This document shows, piece after piece, positions 41,895 to 49,848 of a stretch of 64,000 bases of DNA. Under the pieces are notes generated by a model. The model ran no database searches. It had not been told where the DNA came from and saw only the letters and a list, made by a program, of their open reading frames with translations. Position 1 is the first letter of the stretch, and each line of letters opens with the position of its first letter. This stretch comes from Pseudomonas monteilii (GTDB taxonomy: Bacteria > Pseudomonadota > Gammaproteobacteria > Pseudomonadales > Pseudomonadaceae), in assembly GCA_001534745.1 (NCBI GenBank), contig CP013997.1, forward strand, positions 2,728,001 through 2,792,000, in the 5' to 3' direction. A program made the position numbers and the translations under genes.

Positions 41895-42215
41895 ATGGCG
41901 ATGGAACAGGCCGAGCGCGACCGGCGCAGGCGAGAGAAATCGGCAAGGCTGCAGGAAGAAGACCTGCGCTTGAAGGTTCGACCAAGGACTAAGCAGGCCC
42001 TGCTGGAGCTGATGGAGTGGGCCGGTATCGAGGAACAGGGCGAGGCACTGACGCTGATGATTCATCACCTGCATGGGCTGGGCCCGGGGCGTGCACTACC
42101 ACTTCTAGAGCCGCCGCGCCACGAAATCACGGTATCACCGGCTGTGGCGCGGAAGTTAGACTCCGCACGAATAACGCTAGAAATGCAGTCAGCGCTAACT
42201 CAAGAAGTTGATTAG
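41895..42215 (+). CDS. Basic early protein, possible DNA-binding (106 aa)
   Basis: Arg-rich N-terminus (AERDRRRREKSARLQEEDLR) followed by a strand-helix-helix-like segment (LRLKVRPRTKQALLELMEWA). GAAGGAGGCGCCGC precedes the ATG. Its 3' end overlaps the convergent gene by 21 bases. Confidence 0.6.
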   Translation: MAMEQAERDRRRREKSARLQEEDLRLKVRPRTKQALLELMEWAGIEEQGEALTLMIHHLHGLGPGRALPLLEPPRHEITVSPAVARKLDSARITLEMQSALTQEVD

Positions 42216-42890
42216 CTGAGCGCCTAGTTGTGTGGTTCTAGAGGCAAGCATTCCAGACCTAGACATGGTCCCACCCATACTATCTGTGTCGACTAGTCCT
42301 CGCTGGTAAAGATCTTTCCAAATTGATAGGTACAAATCGCCTTGCCCTTTGAGCTCCGGCAATGCAAATTCAGCTACAGAAGATATCCCGCCCATACTCC
42401 AGTTTGGGAGGATCAAATTCTTATTCTGGCACCAGAGCACCGGATTGTGAAACAGATGTAGTAAGCGAATGTGAGTAACGGTGCATACATCAACGAAATT
42501 GAGAAACAGTTGTCGGTAGTCATCCGTAGGGCATCCCGGAAGCGCTGAATTCCTTACGGCATTCCGGAGCGCTTCAAGCTTTTCCTCTTGATGATTACGA
42601 AGAGATATTGCGCAAGCCTCAGCAACCGTGCTCACAAAGGCCTCATTATCCTGAAGGCCTTTTTCCGTCACCACGCCCTCATCTATCAACTGATTGATGA
42701 TCCCACCGATTTGAATCATCGTTTCAGTTTTGCGTTTGTTTAGCGGGGCTTCAAAAACGGAGCCAAAAAGCTCAAGCATAGGGCCGCCAGCTACTGGGAT
42801 TAAACCAATCCCAAGTCTCGCGACGCGATGAAGCTTATCTGCATCGCTTTCCAGAGCCGGATCCAGCGCATCTAAATCCACTTTTTGCAT
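42195..42890 (-). CDS. Unknown moron protein, abortive-infection-like candidate (231 aa)
   Basis: AT-richer than its neighbours and on the opposite strand to the early operon. An N-terminal Gly/hydrophobic segment (ARLGIGLIPVAGGPMLELFG, residues 22-42) may insert into membranes. The rest is helical. General layout recalls Abi-alpha/DUF4393-like proteins but I cannot assign a family. GAGGA precedes the ATG. Placement suggests lysogenic expression. Confidence 0.6.
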   Translation of the reverse strand: MQKVDLDALDPALESDADKLHRVARLGIGLIPVAGGPMLELFGSVFEAPLNKRKTETMIQIGGIINQLIDEGVVTEKGLQDNEAFVSTVAEACAISLRNHQEEKLEALRNAVRNSALPGCPTDDYRQLFLNFVDVCTVTHIRLLHLFHNPVLWCQNKNLILPNWSMGGISSVAEFALPELKGQGDLYLSIWKDLYQRGLVDTDSMGGTMSRSGMLASRTTQLGAQLINFLS

Positions 42891-42985
42891 AGCAAATCCT
42901 CACTTTCGACCCCCATGCCGCATCCGGCCACGGGGAACAATGCATGCATTGGGGAAAGTTATAAGTACCCAAACGGCATGGCGTA

Positions 42986-43180
42986 TTACTTGCCCGCAGT
43001 CAGCTTTTTGAGTTCGTCATAAATACCGGATAACACCAACCAAAATCCGGCAAATACGGCGCCGATAACTAACCCTCCAATTGCGCCCATGGCCCCCAAC
43101 GATGCGTATCCGGCAAGGCCAGCGAACGCAATTGCTAAGTAGCAGAGATAGTCATTGAGACGAATGATCGAGTTTTTCAT
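42986..43180 (-). CDS. Small two-helix membrane protein (64 aa)
   Basis: Two hydrophobic helices (YLCYLAIAFAGLAGYASLGA and MGAIGGLVIGAVFAGFWLVL) and a basic tail. AAGGAAGCTGAC precedes the ATG. Same strand and island as the preceding unknown protein, so the two may form one moron unit. Confidence 0.6.
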   Translation of the reverse strand: MKNSIIRLNDYLCYLAIAFAGLAGYASLGAMGAIGGLVIGAVFAGFWLVLSGIYDELKKLTAGK

Positions 43181-43297
43181 GTCAGCTTCCTTACAGACAG
43201 GGATGGCAATGAGACATCTATATTAGCACCGCATCGCTTTATCGCGAACGCCCGCTATCCCTTCCCATTCAGTCACGTCACCCGGCGAGGAACGTCC

Positions 43298-45487
43298 ATG
43301 CCTGCACCACGCAAAAGCAACCCCTTCGACTTCAAGACCCAGTACGGCCTGGGCTTCGCCCCCCAGGACGACGAGCTGGTCGTGGACTTCTTCTGCGGTG
43401 GCGGCGGCGCCGGTACCGGCCTGGAGATGGGCCTGGGCCGCGCGGTGAACGTGGCCAAGAACCACAGCCCGGCCGCGATCAGCATGCACACCGTGAATCA
43501 TCCGCACGCTCGGCACTTCACCACAGACGTGTTCGACGGTGATCCGGACGTCGAGTGCCAGGGTCTTCCGGTCGGCTGGTTCCACATGTCGCCAGACTGC
43601 ACCCACCACAGCCAGGCCGCTGGCGGGCAGCCGCGCAAGCGCGAGATCCGCAACCTTTCGTGGATCGGGTTGAAGTGGGCCGGCAAGAAGCGCCCCCGGG
43701 TCATCAGCCTGGAGAACGTGAAGCAGATACTGCATTGGGGTCGGCTGATCGCCAAGCGTGACAAGGCCACCGGCCGCGTGATGAAACTGGACGGCACCGT
43801 AGCAGCCCCCGGCGAGCGCGTGCCGGTGCACCAGCAGTTCCTGGTACCGGACCCCAAGCGCCGCGGCACCACCTGGCGCCGGTTCGTTCAGCTGCTCGAG
43901 GGCATGGGCTACCAGGTGGAGTGGCGCATCCTCAAGGCCTGCGACTACGGTGCGCCGACCAGCCGCGAACGCCTGTTCATGCTGGCGCGCTGCGATGGTC
44001 AGCCCATCGTGTGGCCCGAGCCCACCCACGCCAAGAACCCCGCCAAGGGCCAGAAGAAGTGGCTCACCGCCGCCGACTGCATCGACTGGAGCACATCCAG
44101 CAAGAGCATCTTCGGCCGCAAGAAGCCGCTGGCCGACGCTACGCTGCGCCGGGTGGCCAAGGGCATGCACAAGTTTGTGCTGGACAACCCTACCCCCTTC
44201 ATCGTGCCGATCGCCAACTGGTCAGGCGAGACAGTCCAGGCCCTGGGCGAGCCCCTGCGCACGGTTACCGCCTGGCCACGGGGCGGCACCTTTGCTGTCG
44301 CCAGCCCGACCCTGGTGCAGACCGGCTACGGCGAACGCCAGGGCCAGGCGCCACGCGTTCCCGGCCTGGACCAGCCGTTGGGTACAGTCGTCGCTGGCGG
44401 CGTGAAGCATGCCCTCTCGAGCGCGGTGATCATGCCGGCCACCCACCAGGGTGCCGATCGCGTGAATGACCCGGGCGAACCCATGCCCACCGTGACGGCC
44501 GCCAACCGCGGCGAGCTGATGGTTGCCAGCCCGGTGATGATCACCGCCGCCCATGGCGAGGGTCGCCCAGGAGGCGCCCAGCGCTGGGGCGCAGGCTGCA
44601 AGGACGCAGGCGCCCCGCTGGGCACCGTCACCGCGAGCAACGGGCACGCGCTGGCCTCGGCCCATCTGGTCAAGTTCCGCTTCGACAGCGAGGGTTCACC
44701 TGCCACCGAGCCGGTACCGACCATCACCAGCGGCGGCAACTACAAGCGGCCGGCGGGCGCGGCCCATGCCCTGGGCGTGTGCACTGCCTTCATGGAGCAG
44801 GCCAACGGCGGATTCAACACCACCCACGCCCTGGCCATGGATGACCCCATGAGTACCATCACCAACTCGGGCAGTCAGCAGCGCCTGGCCACGGCCTCCC
44901 TGGTGCACCTGCGCGGCAATTGCGATGCTCGGGACACCGAGGATCCGCTGCACACCATCAGCGCCGGCGGCACGCATCACGGAATCGCCACCGCATTCCT
45001 GGAGCGCCAGTTCGGCGCCAGCATCGGCCAGGCCATCGACGAGCCTGCCCCGACCATCACGGCAGGCGGTGGAGGCAAGAGTTCGCTAGTCGAGCTGCAC
45101 CTGTCGCCCGAGCATGAAGCGGGTGCCCTGCGGGTCGCGGCCTTCCTGATCCGCTACTACGGCACCCACAACGTCAGCCCATGCGACGAACCGCTGTCGA
45201 CCATCACCACCAAGGACCGCCTGGCGCTGGTCACCGTGTACGTCCAGGGGACGCCATACGTGATCGTCGACATCTGCCTGCGCATGCTGCAGCCGAACGA
45301 GCTGTACCGGGCCCAGGGCTTCCCCGCCGACTACGTGATTGATCGCGGCGCCGACGGCAAGCCTTTCACCAAGACCGAGCAGGTGCACATGTGCGGTAAC
45401 AGCGTCAGCCCGCCGCCCATGGCTGCATTGGCGCGCGCCAATGACCCGTGGAAGGTAACTATCGGCGAATCATCAATCGCCGCTTAG
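43298..45487 (+). CDS. DNA cytosine-5 methyltransferase with nine-repeat target region
   Basis: The 729-residue enzyme has motif I (DFFCGGGGAGTG, residues 30-41), the catalytic Cys101 in SPDC (normally PPC), ENV (139-141), and C-terminal RAQGF and GNSVSPP motifs. Residues about 315-670 hold nine degenerate 33-45-residue repeats around an E-P-x-x-T-I/V-T core, in place of a standard target-recognition domain. It may protect phage DNA from restriction or regulate genes. No partner endonuclease is seen. The ATG follows GCGAGGAACGTCC. Confidence 0.9.
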   Translation: MPAPRKSNPFDFKTQYGLGFAPQDDELVVDFFCGGGGAGTGLEMGLGRAVNVAKNHSPAAISMHTVNHPHARHFTTDVFDGDPDVECQGLPVGWFHMSPDCTHHSQAAGGQPRKREIRNLSWIGLKWAGKKRPRVISLENVKQILHWGRLIAKRDKATGRVMKLDGTVAAPGERVPVHQQFLVPDPKRRGTTWRRFVQLLEGMGYQVEWRILKACDYGAPTSRERLFMLARCDGQPIVWPEPTHAKNPAKGQKKWLTAADCIDWSTSSKSIFGRKKPLADATLRRVAKGMHKFVLDNPTPFIVPIANWSGETVQALGEPLRTVTAWPRGGTFAVASPTLVQTGYGERQGQAPRVPGLDQPLGTVVAGGVKHALSSAVIMPATHQGADRVNDPGEPMPTVTAANRGELMVASPVMITAAHGEGRPGGAQRWGAGCKDAGAPLGTVTASNGHALASAHLVKFRFDSEGSPATEPVPTITSGGNYKRPAGAAHALGVCTAFMEQANGGFNTTHALAMDDPMSTITNSGSQQRLATASLVHLRGNCDARDTEDPLHTISAGGTHHGIATAFLERQFGASIGQAIDEPAPTITAGGGGKSSLVELHLSPEHEAGALRVAAFLIRYYGTHNVSPCDEPLSTITTKDRLALVTVYVQGTPYVIVDICLRMLQPNELYRAQGFPADYVIDRGADGKPFTKTEQVHMCGNSVSPPPMAALARANDPWKVTIGESSIAA

Positions 45488-45738
45488 GAAATGCGATCAG
45501 CTATCGACTGCAGAGCAATTTCGATCCTTTCGGCAGCCTCTTGCACTGCAATTGCTGAAATGCATGTGTTGTGACCGTCTCCAGCGGCCTTCAGAAACGC
45601 CGCAACGAGCCCAGGGTTCTTAGCTGCGTACCCGTCTCCGAAAGTGAAATCGATGTGCTTCTTTGCATCAAACAAATGGTCGGCCGCTATGTCGACCGCT
45701 ATCTGAGGGAGAAGTGAAGGGTCAGCTTTGATTGCCAT
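45484..45738 (-). CDS. Unknown small protein (84 aa)
   Basis: Begins MAIKADPSLLPQIAVDIAAD; helical, acidic. AGGAG precedes the ATG. Convergent with the methyltransferase, overlapping its last codons by four bases. Confidence 0.55.
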   Translation of the reverse strand: MAIKADPSLLPQIAVDIAADHLFDAKKHIDFTFGDGYAAKNPGLVAAFLKAAGDGHNTCISAIAVQEAAERIEIALQSIADRIS

Positions 45739-45785
45739 ATGGAAGCTCCTTTGAAGGGAGCTCACTCTCTCACATAGGTATCCTC

Positions 45786-45902
45786 ATGCCCATAGAAAAC
45801 CCATCCGGCAGCAACCACGGAGCGCGAACCTTCACCCTCGACTCGCTCACGGCTGCGCTCGAACAGGTACAGGCGCTTCATGAATCAGCGCGACAGGACT
45901 AG
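45786..45902 (+). CDS. Possible tiny protein (38 aa)
   Basis: Reads MPIENPSGSNHGARTFTLDS then LTAALEQVQALHESARQD. No strong ribosome site. A short GTGGAG repeat (45901-45920) follows its stop. Coding status is uncertain. Confidence 0.3.
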   Translation: MPIENPSGSNHGARTFTLDSLTAALEQVQALHESARQD

Positions 45903-46005
45903 GTGGAGGTGGAGGTGGAGGTAAGCTAACACTATAGCAGTTTATTAGCTCTCAACTTATCGCCAGACAGGTACTACTGGCCATGAAAACCAGCAGCTAG
46001 ATAAA

Positions 46006-46560
46006 TTACGCCCTGAACTCTTCAGCATATTTATGTATGAGTTTTCCGCCGAACCACGCTAACTTAACCGGATAACCTTCTCCAACCCAATCGATTATAT
46101 CAGGCCACGCCCCATTGGGGCGAACATGGTGGGGCGTTTGATAGTCGGTCTTCCACCATCTATTATAAACCACGATAGGTCGCTCTGGAGGACTTTTCTT
46201 CTTTTGAGTGTTCAATGGCAGCTGTAAGAAATACGCGTGAGCCCACTCCGCCAAATCAAGCATTTGATCGGTCGCTTTAAGCTTTTTGCCTGGGGTGCGA
46301 GGAGAAACCACCTCACCTAGCCATAGCCCTCTATAGTCCGGATGTTCAGCTAAAAACTGCGCAAGCACTGGATGCCTAGCATTCAGCCTAGTCCTCAAAT
46401 TTTTCGCAATACCAACATACTGAAGCTTTGACCTTCCCTCCCCAGAAAGCCTTCCAATAAACATATACAATCCATCCCCGTAATCTTTAGCCATTGCCTG
46501 CTTGGCCTCGGCAAAACTATATGGACCAAACCACTCAATAATCGCAGTAATAGACTTCAT
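46006..46560 (-). CDS. GIY-YIG-like nuclease-domain protein (184 aa)
   Basis: AT-rich minus-strand gene. DGLYMFIG and LQYVGIAKNLRTRLNAR form the GIY-YIG core with the conserved Arg. A 90-residue extension ends with FGGKLIHKYAEEFRA. Single-domain forms occur in mobile introns, restriction and defence proteins. A terminator stands upstream, isolating it as a moron. Confidence 0.65.
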   Translation of the reverse strand: MKSITAIIEWFGPYSFAEAKQAMAKDYGDGLYMFIGRLSGEGRSKLQYVGIAKNLRTRLNARHPVLAQFLAEHPDYRGLWLGEVVSPRTPGKKLKATDQMLDLAEWAHAYFLQLPLNTQKKKSPPERPIVVYNRWWKTDYQTPHHVRPNGAWPDIIDWVGEGYPVKLAWFGGKLIHKYAEEFRA

Positions 46561-46855
46561 GAATCCAACTTATTGACACCTATAAAATTTACCGACGTAG
46601 CAATGAAAGTGCTAACCATCTATAAATACAAGCCAGCCACTTGGAGATAATAGTGATCTGCTCAATCTATCTCACAAAAAAAAACGATGCTCGACTAACC
46701 AAGCATCGCTTTCTGAACCGACGTTTCCCTGATCACTATTCAGGGCATCGACTCAGCATGAGTGTAATACCGCCAGCGTCGCCTGTCACGGCTAAACCGC
46801 TGATGCTCTCCCACCTCTCTATTCACTGTCGCTGTGTGGCGACAAAGGAGTTCCT
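46561..46855. other. AT-rich gap between GIY-YIG and next plus-strand gene
   Basis: No gene supported. It holds a minus-strand terminator (46676-46708) and presumably two divergent promoters. Confidence 0.5.
46676..46708 (-). terminator. Minus-strand terminator
   Basis: CGATGC/GCATCG arms with a 12-base loop are followed on the minus strand by T9. It would stop transcripts from the integrase side before the GIY-YIG gene. Confidence 0.7.
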
Positions 46856-47350
46856 GTGCTCGACACAAAAATCCACGAAGCTCTCAACACCCTCAGCGCC
46901 AGCCAGCTGGCCATGCTGCTCATCATGCGCAAGGGTCTAGAGTTCGGCTACGAATACACCTTCACCGACGATGATGGGCATGAGGCCGATGTAGACCTGG
47001 CCTTTCTGGCCGCGGCGCCAGGCGACCTGCTCGAGGCCATCTTCGAAGAAAACGAGCACGACGACGCCATCAACGAAGTCCGCTACGGCGCCGTTGACGC
47101 CAGCGGCATCCCCGAGTGGAGCCATTACAGCTGGGGCAGGCACTACGAGGTCAACGTGAAGGCCTTCATCCTGCCCGATGGGCGCGCCCTCGCCTTCTGT
47201 GAAATGAGCGGCGGCGGCCATCATAGCGATCCAGGCTCCTACCCATGGATCAAGGAAGCCAAGTTCATCAAGGTCGCTGGCGTGCAGGAGCGGGTCATCA
47301 AGACCTACTCGTTCGAGGAGCTGCCAGAAGCCGCTGAGGTGCAGCCATGA
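46856..47350 (+). CDS. Unknown phage protein (164 aa)
   Basis: GTG start after AAAGGAGTTCCT. Acidic and aromatic (PEWSHYSWGRHYEVNVKAFI then LPDGRALAFCEMSGGGHH). Found with alpA and int; no family recognised. Confidence 0.6.
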   Translation: MLDTKIHEALNTLSASQLAMLLIMRKGLEFGYEYTFTDDDGHEADVDLAFLAAAPGDLLEAIFEENEHDDAINEVRYGAVDASGIPEWSHYSWGRHYEVNVKAFILPDGRALAFCEMSGGGHHSDPGSYPWIKEAKFIKVAGVQERVIKTYSFEELPEAAEVQP

Positions 47351-47532
47351 TCGAACAATTCACTTTGGTCGAACTGGAAGGCATGCTCAAAGGCCGCGCT
47401 ATCCCCGGCGACTTGCGCTGCGGCGAGTCCATCGTCCACTACCTGCACCGCCAAATCCAAGGCCTGGCCACCGAGCGCGACAACCTGCGCGAGGATCGCG
47501 ACGGCCTGCTCGAGGCCGGCGCCCATCTATAG
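47347..47532 (+). CDS. Small protein (61 aa)
   Basis: Begins MIEQFTLVELEGMLKGRAIP and ends in a helix (LATERDNLREDRDGLLEAGA). Overlaps the upstream gene by four bases. Function unknown. Confidence 0.6.
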   Translation: MIEQFTLVELEGMLKGRAIPGDLRCGESIVHYLHRQIQGLATERDNLREDRDGLLEAGAHL

Positions 47533-47588
47533 CGTCGCAGCCTCAACACATACCACCAACCTGCCGCTGCGGCGGCTCGGAGATACTC

Positions 47589-47783
47589 ATGAACGAAGTC
47601 GAAATGATCAAGCTGCCTGAGGTTCGCCGCATCACTGGCCTGGGCACCACCTCGATCTACAACAAGATGGCCCGCGGCGAGTTTCCCCGCCAGGTGAAGC
47701 TGAGCATTCATGGCGTGGCCTGGGTGAGGTCTGAAGTGGTCGCCTGGGTAAACGAGCTGGTCAGACTCAAGCGCGTCAGCTGA
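47589..47783 (+). CDS. AlpA-family regulator / excisionase candidate
   Basis: The 64-residue winged HTH (IKLPEVRRITGLGTTSIYNK, GEFPRQVKLS, WVRSEVVAWV) is a standard AlpA protein. Beside an integrase these act as excisionases or as activators of int. Convergent with int, overlapping by 8 bases. GGAGATACTC precedes the ATG. Confidence 0.88.
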   Translation: MNEVEMIKLPEVRRITGLGTTSIYNKMARGEFPRQVKLSIHGVAWVRSEVVAWVNELVRLKRVS

Positions 47784-49017
47784 TCGGCTCTACCCTATCC
47801 TCCAATCCGTCGAGATAGTCTGCCCATTCCTGCATCATCTTCCGCCGCTGCTCCACGTACTGTGCGTGGTTATAGGTCCCACGGATCTTGTTGTCTCCAG
47901 CGTGCGATAGCTGCGCCTCGATCCAATCCGAGTTGTAGCCCATCTCGTTCAGTGCCGTCGACAGCGTGCCGCGCAGACCGTGGCCGGTTAGCCTGCCCTG
48001 ATATCCCATGCGCTTAATTGCAATGTTGATCGTACCGTCGCTGATCGGCTGCGTCTGGTCGTGCCTGCCCGGCAGAATCAGCCGATAGCGACCGGTCGCT
48101 TCATGCACCTTGCGCACCTCTTCCACCGCCTGCCGTGACAACGGCACCAGATAGGGCGGAATTCCCCCGCTTTCTGTACGTACCCTCGATCTCAACTGCT
48201 TTACGTGGTCAGCCGGCACCGACCAAAGCATTTCGTCGAAGTCGAACTGATCGATGGTTGCCTTGCGCAGCTCGATAGTCCTCACCCCGGTCAGCAGCAA
48301 GATTTTGATGGCGCTGCGGGTGTATTCCTTGATCGGGGCAGCGCGAAGCTTCTGCATAAACTCCTTGATCTCATCTCCGCGCAAGATCGGGTTGTGCTGG
48401 GCTGGGGGTTCTAACCTGGCCACGATATCCAGATCAGCGGCGGGATTGGTTTCGATCACACCTTCAGCGATGGCGAACCGGAAAATCTCGTTGAGCCACG
48501 TCCTGGTCTTGCGAGCGATGTTCAACGCCTTGCGCTGCTCGATCCTCTTCATGACCTGCAGCACATCGCCGCGTGAAATCTCGATGATGGGCAGCTTGCC
48601 CAGCACCGGCAGGATGTCCTTGTTCAGGTACAGGCGCAGTTGAAAAGCGGCTCCCCGCTTCGAGTCTGAAGCCAGGCGATCGCACTTGAAGTCATACCAC
48701 CGCTCTACCACTGACTCGAAGACGTTGGCGACGTTGGCCTGAGCCTCCATGCGCTGCTCGCGGCGATGGGTTCTCGGGTCCACACCCTTGGCCACCAGCG
48801 CACGACTCTCATCGCGCAGGCCGCGCGCATCGCGAAGCGTGATCTCAGGATAGGTGCCCAGCGATATGCGTGGCTGTTTGCCGTGCCACACGAATCTGAA
48901 GTGCCAGGACTTCGTACCATTGGCCTTCACGAACAAGGACAGGCCGTCAGTGTCGTTCAGGGTGTAGTCCTTGTCCCGCGGCTTGGCCTGCCGGACGGCG
49001 GTATCGGTGAGAGGCAT
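47776..49017 (-). CDS. int: Tyrosine-recombinase integrase, P4 type
   Basis: The 413-residue protein has an N-terminal arm domain (LTDTAVRQAKPRDKDYTLND), a core-binding domain and the catalytic set: Arg in LLTGVRTIELRKAT, GHGLRGTLST (His-x-x-Arg region with GHGLR), LSHAGDNKIRGTYNHAQY with the terminal Tyr. P4-type integrases use tRNA 3' ends, matching the tRNA fragment 150 bp upstream. Confidence 0.95.
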   Translation of the reverse strand: MPLTDTAVRQAKPRDKDYTLNDTDGLSLFVKANGTKSWHFRFVWHGKQPRISLGTYPEITLRDARGLRDESRALVAKGVDPRTHRREQRMEAQANVANVFESVVERWYDFKCDRLASDSKRGAAFQLRLYLNKDILPVLGKLPIIEISRGDVLQVMKRIEQRKALNIARKTRTWLNEIFRFAIAEGVIETNPAADLDIVARLEPPAQHNPILRGDEIKEFMQKLRAAPIKEYTRSAIKILLLTGVRTIELRKATIDQFDFDEMLWSVPADHVKQLRSRVRTESGGIPPYLVPLSRQAVEEVRKVHEATGRYRLILPGRHDQTQPISDGTINIAIKRMGYQGRLTGHGLRGTLSTALNEMGYNSDWIEAQLSHAGDNKIRGTYNHAQYVEQRRKMMQEWADYLDGLEDRVEPIS

Positions 49018-49166
49018 CTAGTCCATCCGTATCGTGATGTACTAGCTAATGTACTAAAAAATCGTGGCAGGGAGCGAAACGAAGTGAAAGGAGGTGAAGG
49101 AGATTTACAAGGTAGGCCGTGGTTTCACGGGGATTAGTGGAAGGGGGTGAAGGCGGGCGAAACTCA

Positions 49167-49190
49167 GTTCGATGCCGGCTCGGGGCACCA
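49167..49190 (+). other. attR: 3' end of a tRNA gene
   Basis: GTTCGATGCCGGCTCGGGGCACCA matches a T-loop, T-stem 3' strand, acceptor strand and CCA of a tRNA whose 5' end would be GCCCCGA, probably tRNA-Leu. The bases upstream do not pair with it, so only the 3' end is present. The intact tRNA should lie at the left end of the prophage outside the window. Confidence 0.75.
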
Positions 49191-49203
49191 GATTAAGACG
49201 AAA

Positions 49204-49228
49204 AGCCCAGTTTTTACTGGGCTTTTTC
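49204..49228 (+). terminator. Terminator following the tRNA remnant
   Basis: AGCCCAG/CTGGGCT with T5 run. It was probably the original terminator of the host tRNA gene. Confidence 0.85.
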
Positions 49229-49341
49229 GTTTGGACTTGGCAGCGTACTAACCGGTGCAGTATTTCGTTAACGCTGCGCCTGGATGGGGTTTCAGCGTAA
49301 GCGTCCAGCGAAGTCATCTACCCGATGCAGCTATAAGCACG

Positions 49342-49800
49342 ATGATGGGCATCTGCTCACAATTGGAGTGCATTAGCGCTATCATAGGATTTCTAGCCCT
49401 CGGACACTCAGAACAGATGCTTTATCTATATGTAGATGGCAGCGACAACGACGCTGTCGAGGCAGAGCTTGTGGCTGCGTTCAATGGTCTCGTTTGCGAA
49501 TGGTCTGAGCTGGGAGCATTCCTCGTAAACCAAAAACACGAACGCGATGAGAGCGTATCTGAGATTGATTCGCCCGATTGGTCTATTGGGTTGAATCTTC
49601 CTATTGAGAACTATGGCATCGAGCAGGCCAACCGCTTGATTCCTTTTGCGCAGAAGCTCGCTGTATCTACGGGACGAGAGTTCGTCTTAGGTGTTTCTAG
49701 CTCTCAGGGTATTAGTCAGGATATGGTTTTTCTTGATGCGAATTCTGGGGAGCACGAACACTCCCTCCTTATAAGCCTACTGAGTGCGAGCGTCCGGTGA
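49342..49800 (+). CDS. Passenger gene in the IS66 element (152 aa)
   Basis: Opposite to the tnp genes. The longer frame begins outside the element at 49255, so the true start must be inside, at the ATG pair 49342/49345. The protein is acidic (LYVDGSDNDAVEAELVAAFN) with no recognised motif and no membrane segment. Codon use is AT-richer than the host. Role unknown. Confidence 0.55.
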   Translation: MMGICSQLECISAIIGFLALGHSEQMLYLYVDGSDNDAVEAELVAAFNGLVCEWSELGAFLVNQKHERDESVSEIDSPDWSIGLNLPIENYGIEQANRLIPFAQKLAVSTGREFVLGVSSSQGISQDMVFLDANSGEHEHSLLISLLSASVR

Positions 49801-49848
49801 AGACAGTGTTCCTGCTTTATAAGCGCCGGGGCATCTCATCTCGCGCAT

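Larger units (their letters stand above)
1..49190. mobile_element. Lambda-like siphoviral prophage, left end outside window
   Basis: A continuous phage gene order covers this span: integrase, recombination genes, cI/cro, O/P-type replication, nin-like genes, terminase, head, tail, fibre and lysis. The right boundary is set by the integrase next to a tRNA 3'-end remnant (49167-49190). No matching attL or intact tRNA is visible at the left, so the element continues beyond base 1. All core structural genes appear open, which suggests a recently functional phage. AT-rich islands at 1.4-2.7, 3.6-5.0, 27.3-27.8, 42.2-43.2 and 46.0-46.8 kb are likely morons. Confidence 0.95.

Noticed and set aside
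43223..44170. A 315-codon minus-strand frame opposite the methyltransferase
   Set aside because: Shadow frame; the methyltransferase motifs are complete on the plus strand.
45900..45925. GTGGAG tandem repeat
   Set aside because: Only about four copies of a 6-bp unit; no evidence that it is more than simple sequence drift after a tiny frame.
49105..49317. A 70-codon minus-strand frame containing LVPRAGIE
   Set aside because: This string is a well-known artefact of translating the complement of a tRNA 3' end; it confirms the tRNA remnant rather than a protein.
49255..49341. The first 29 codons of the frame that continues into the IS66 passenger gene
   Set aside because: They cross the left inverted repeat and the target duplication, so they are host sequence joined by the insertion, not part of the gene.
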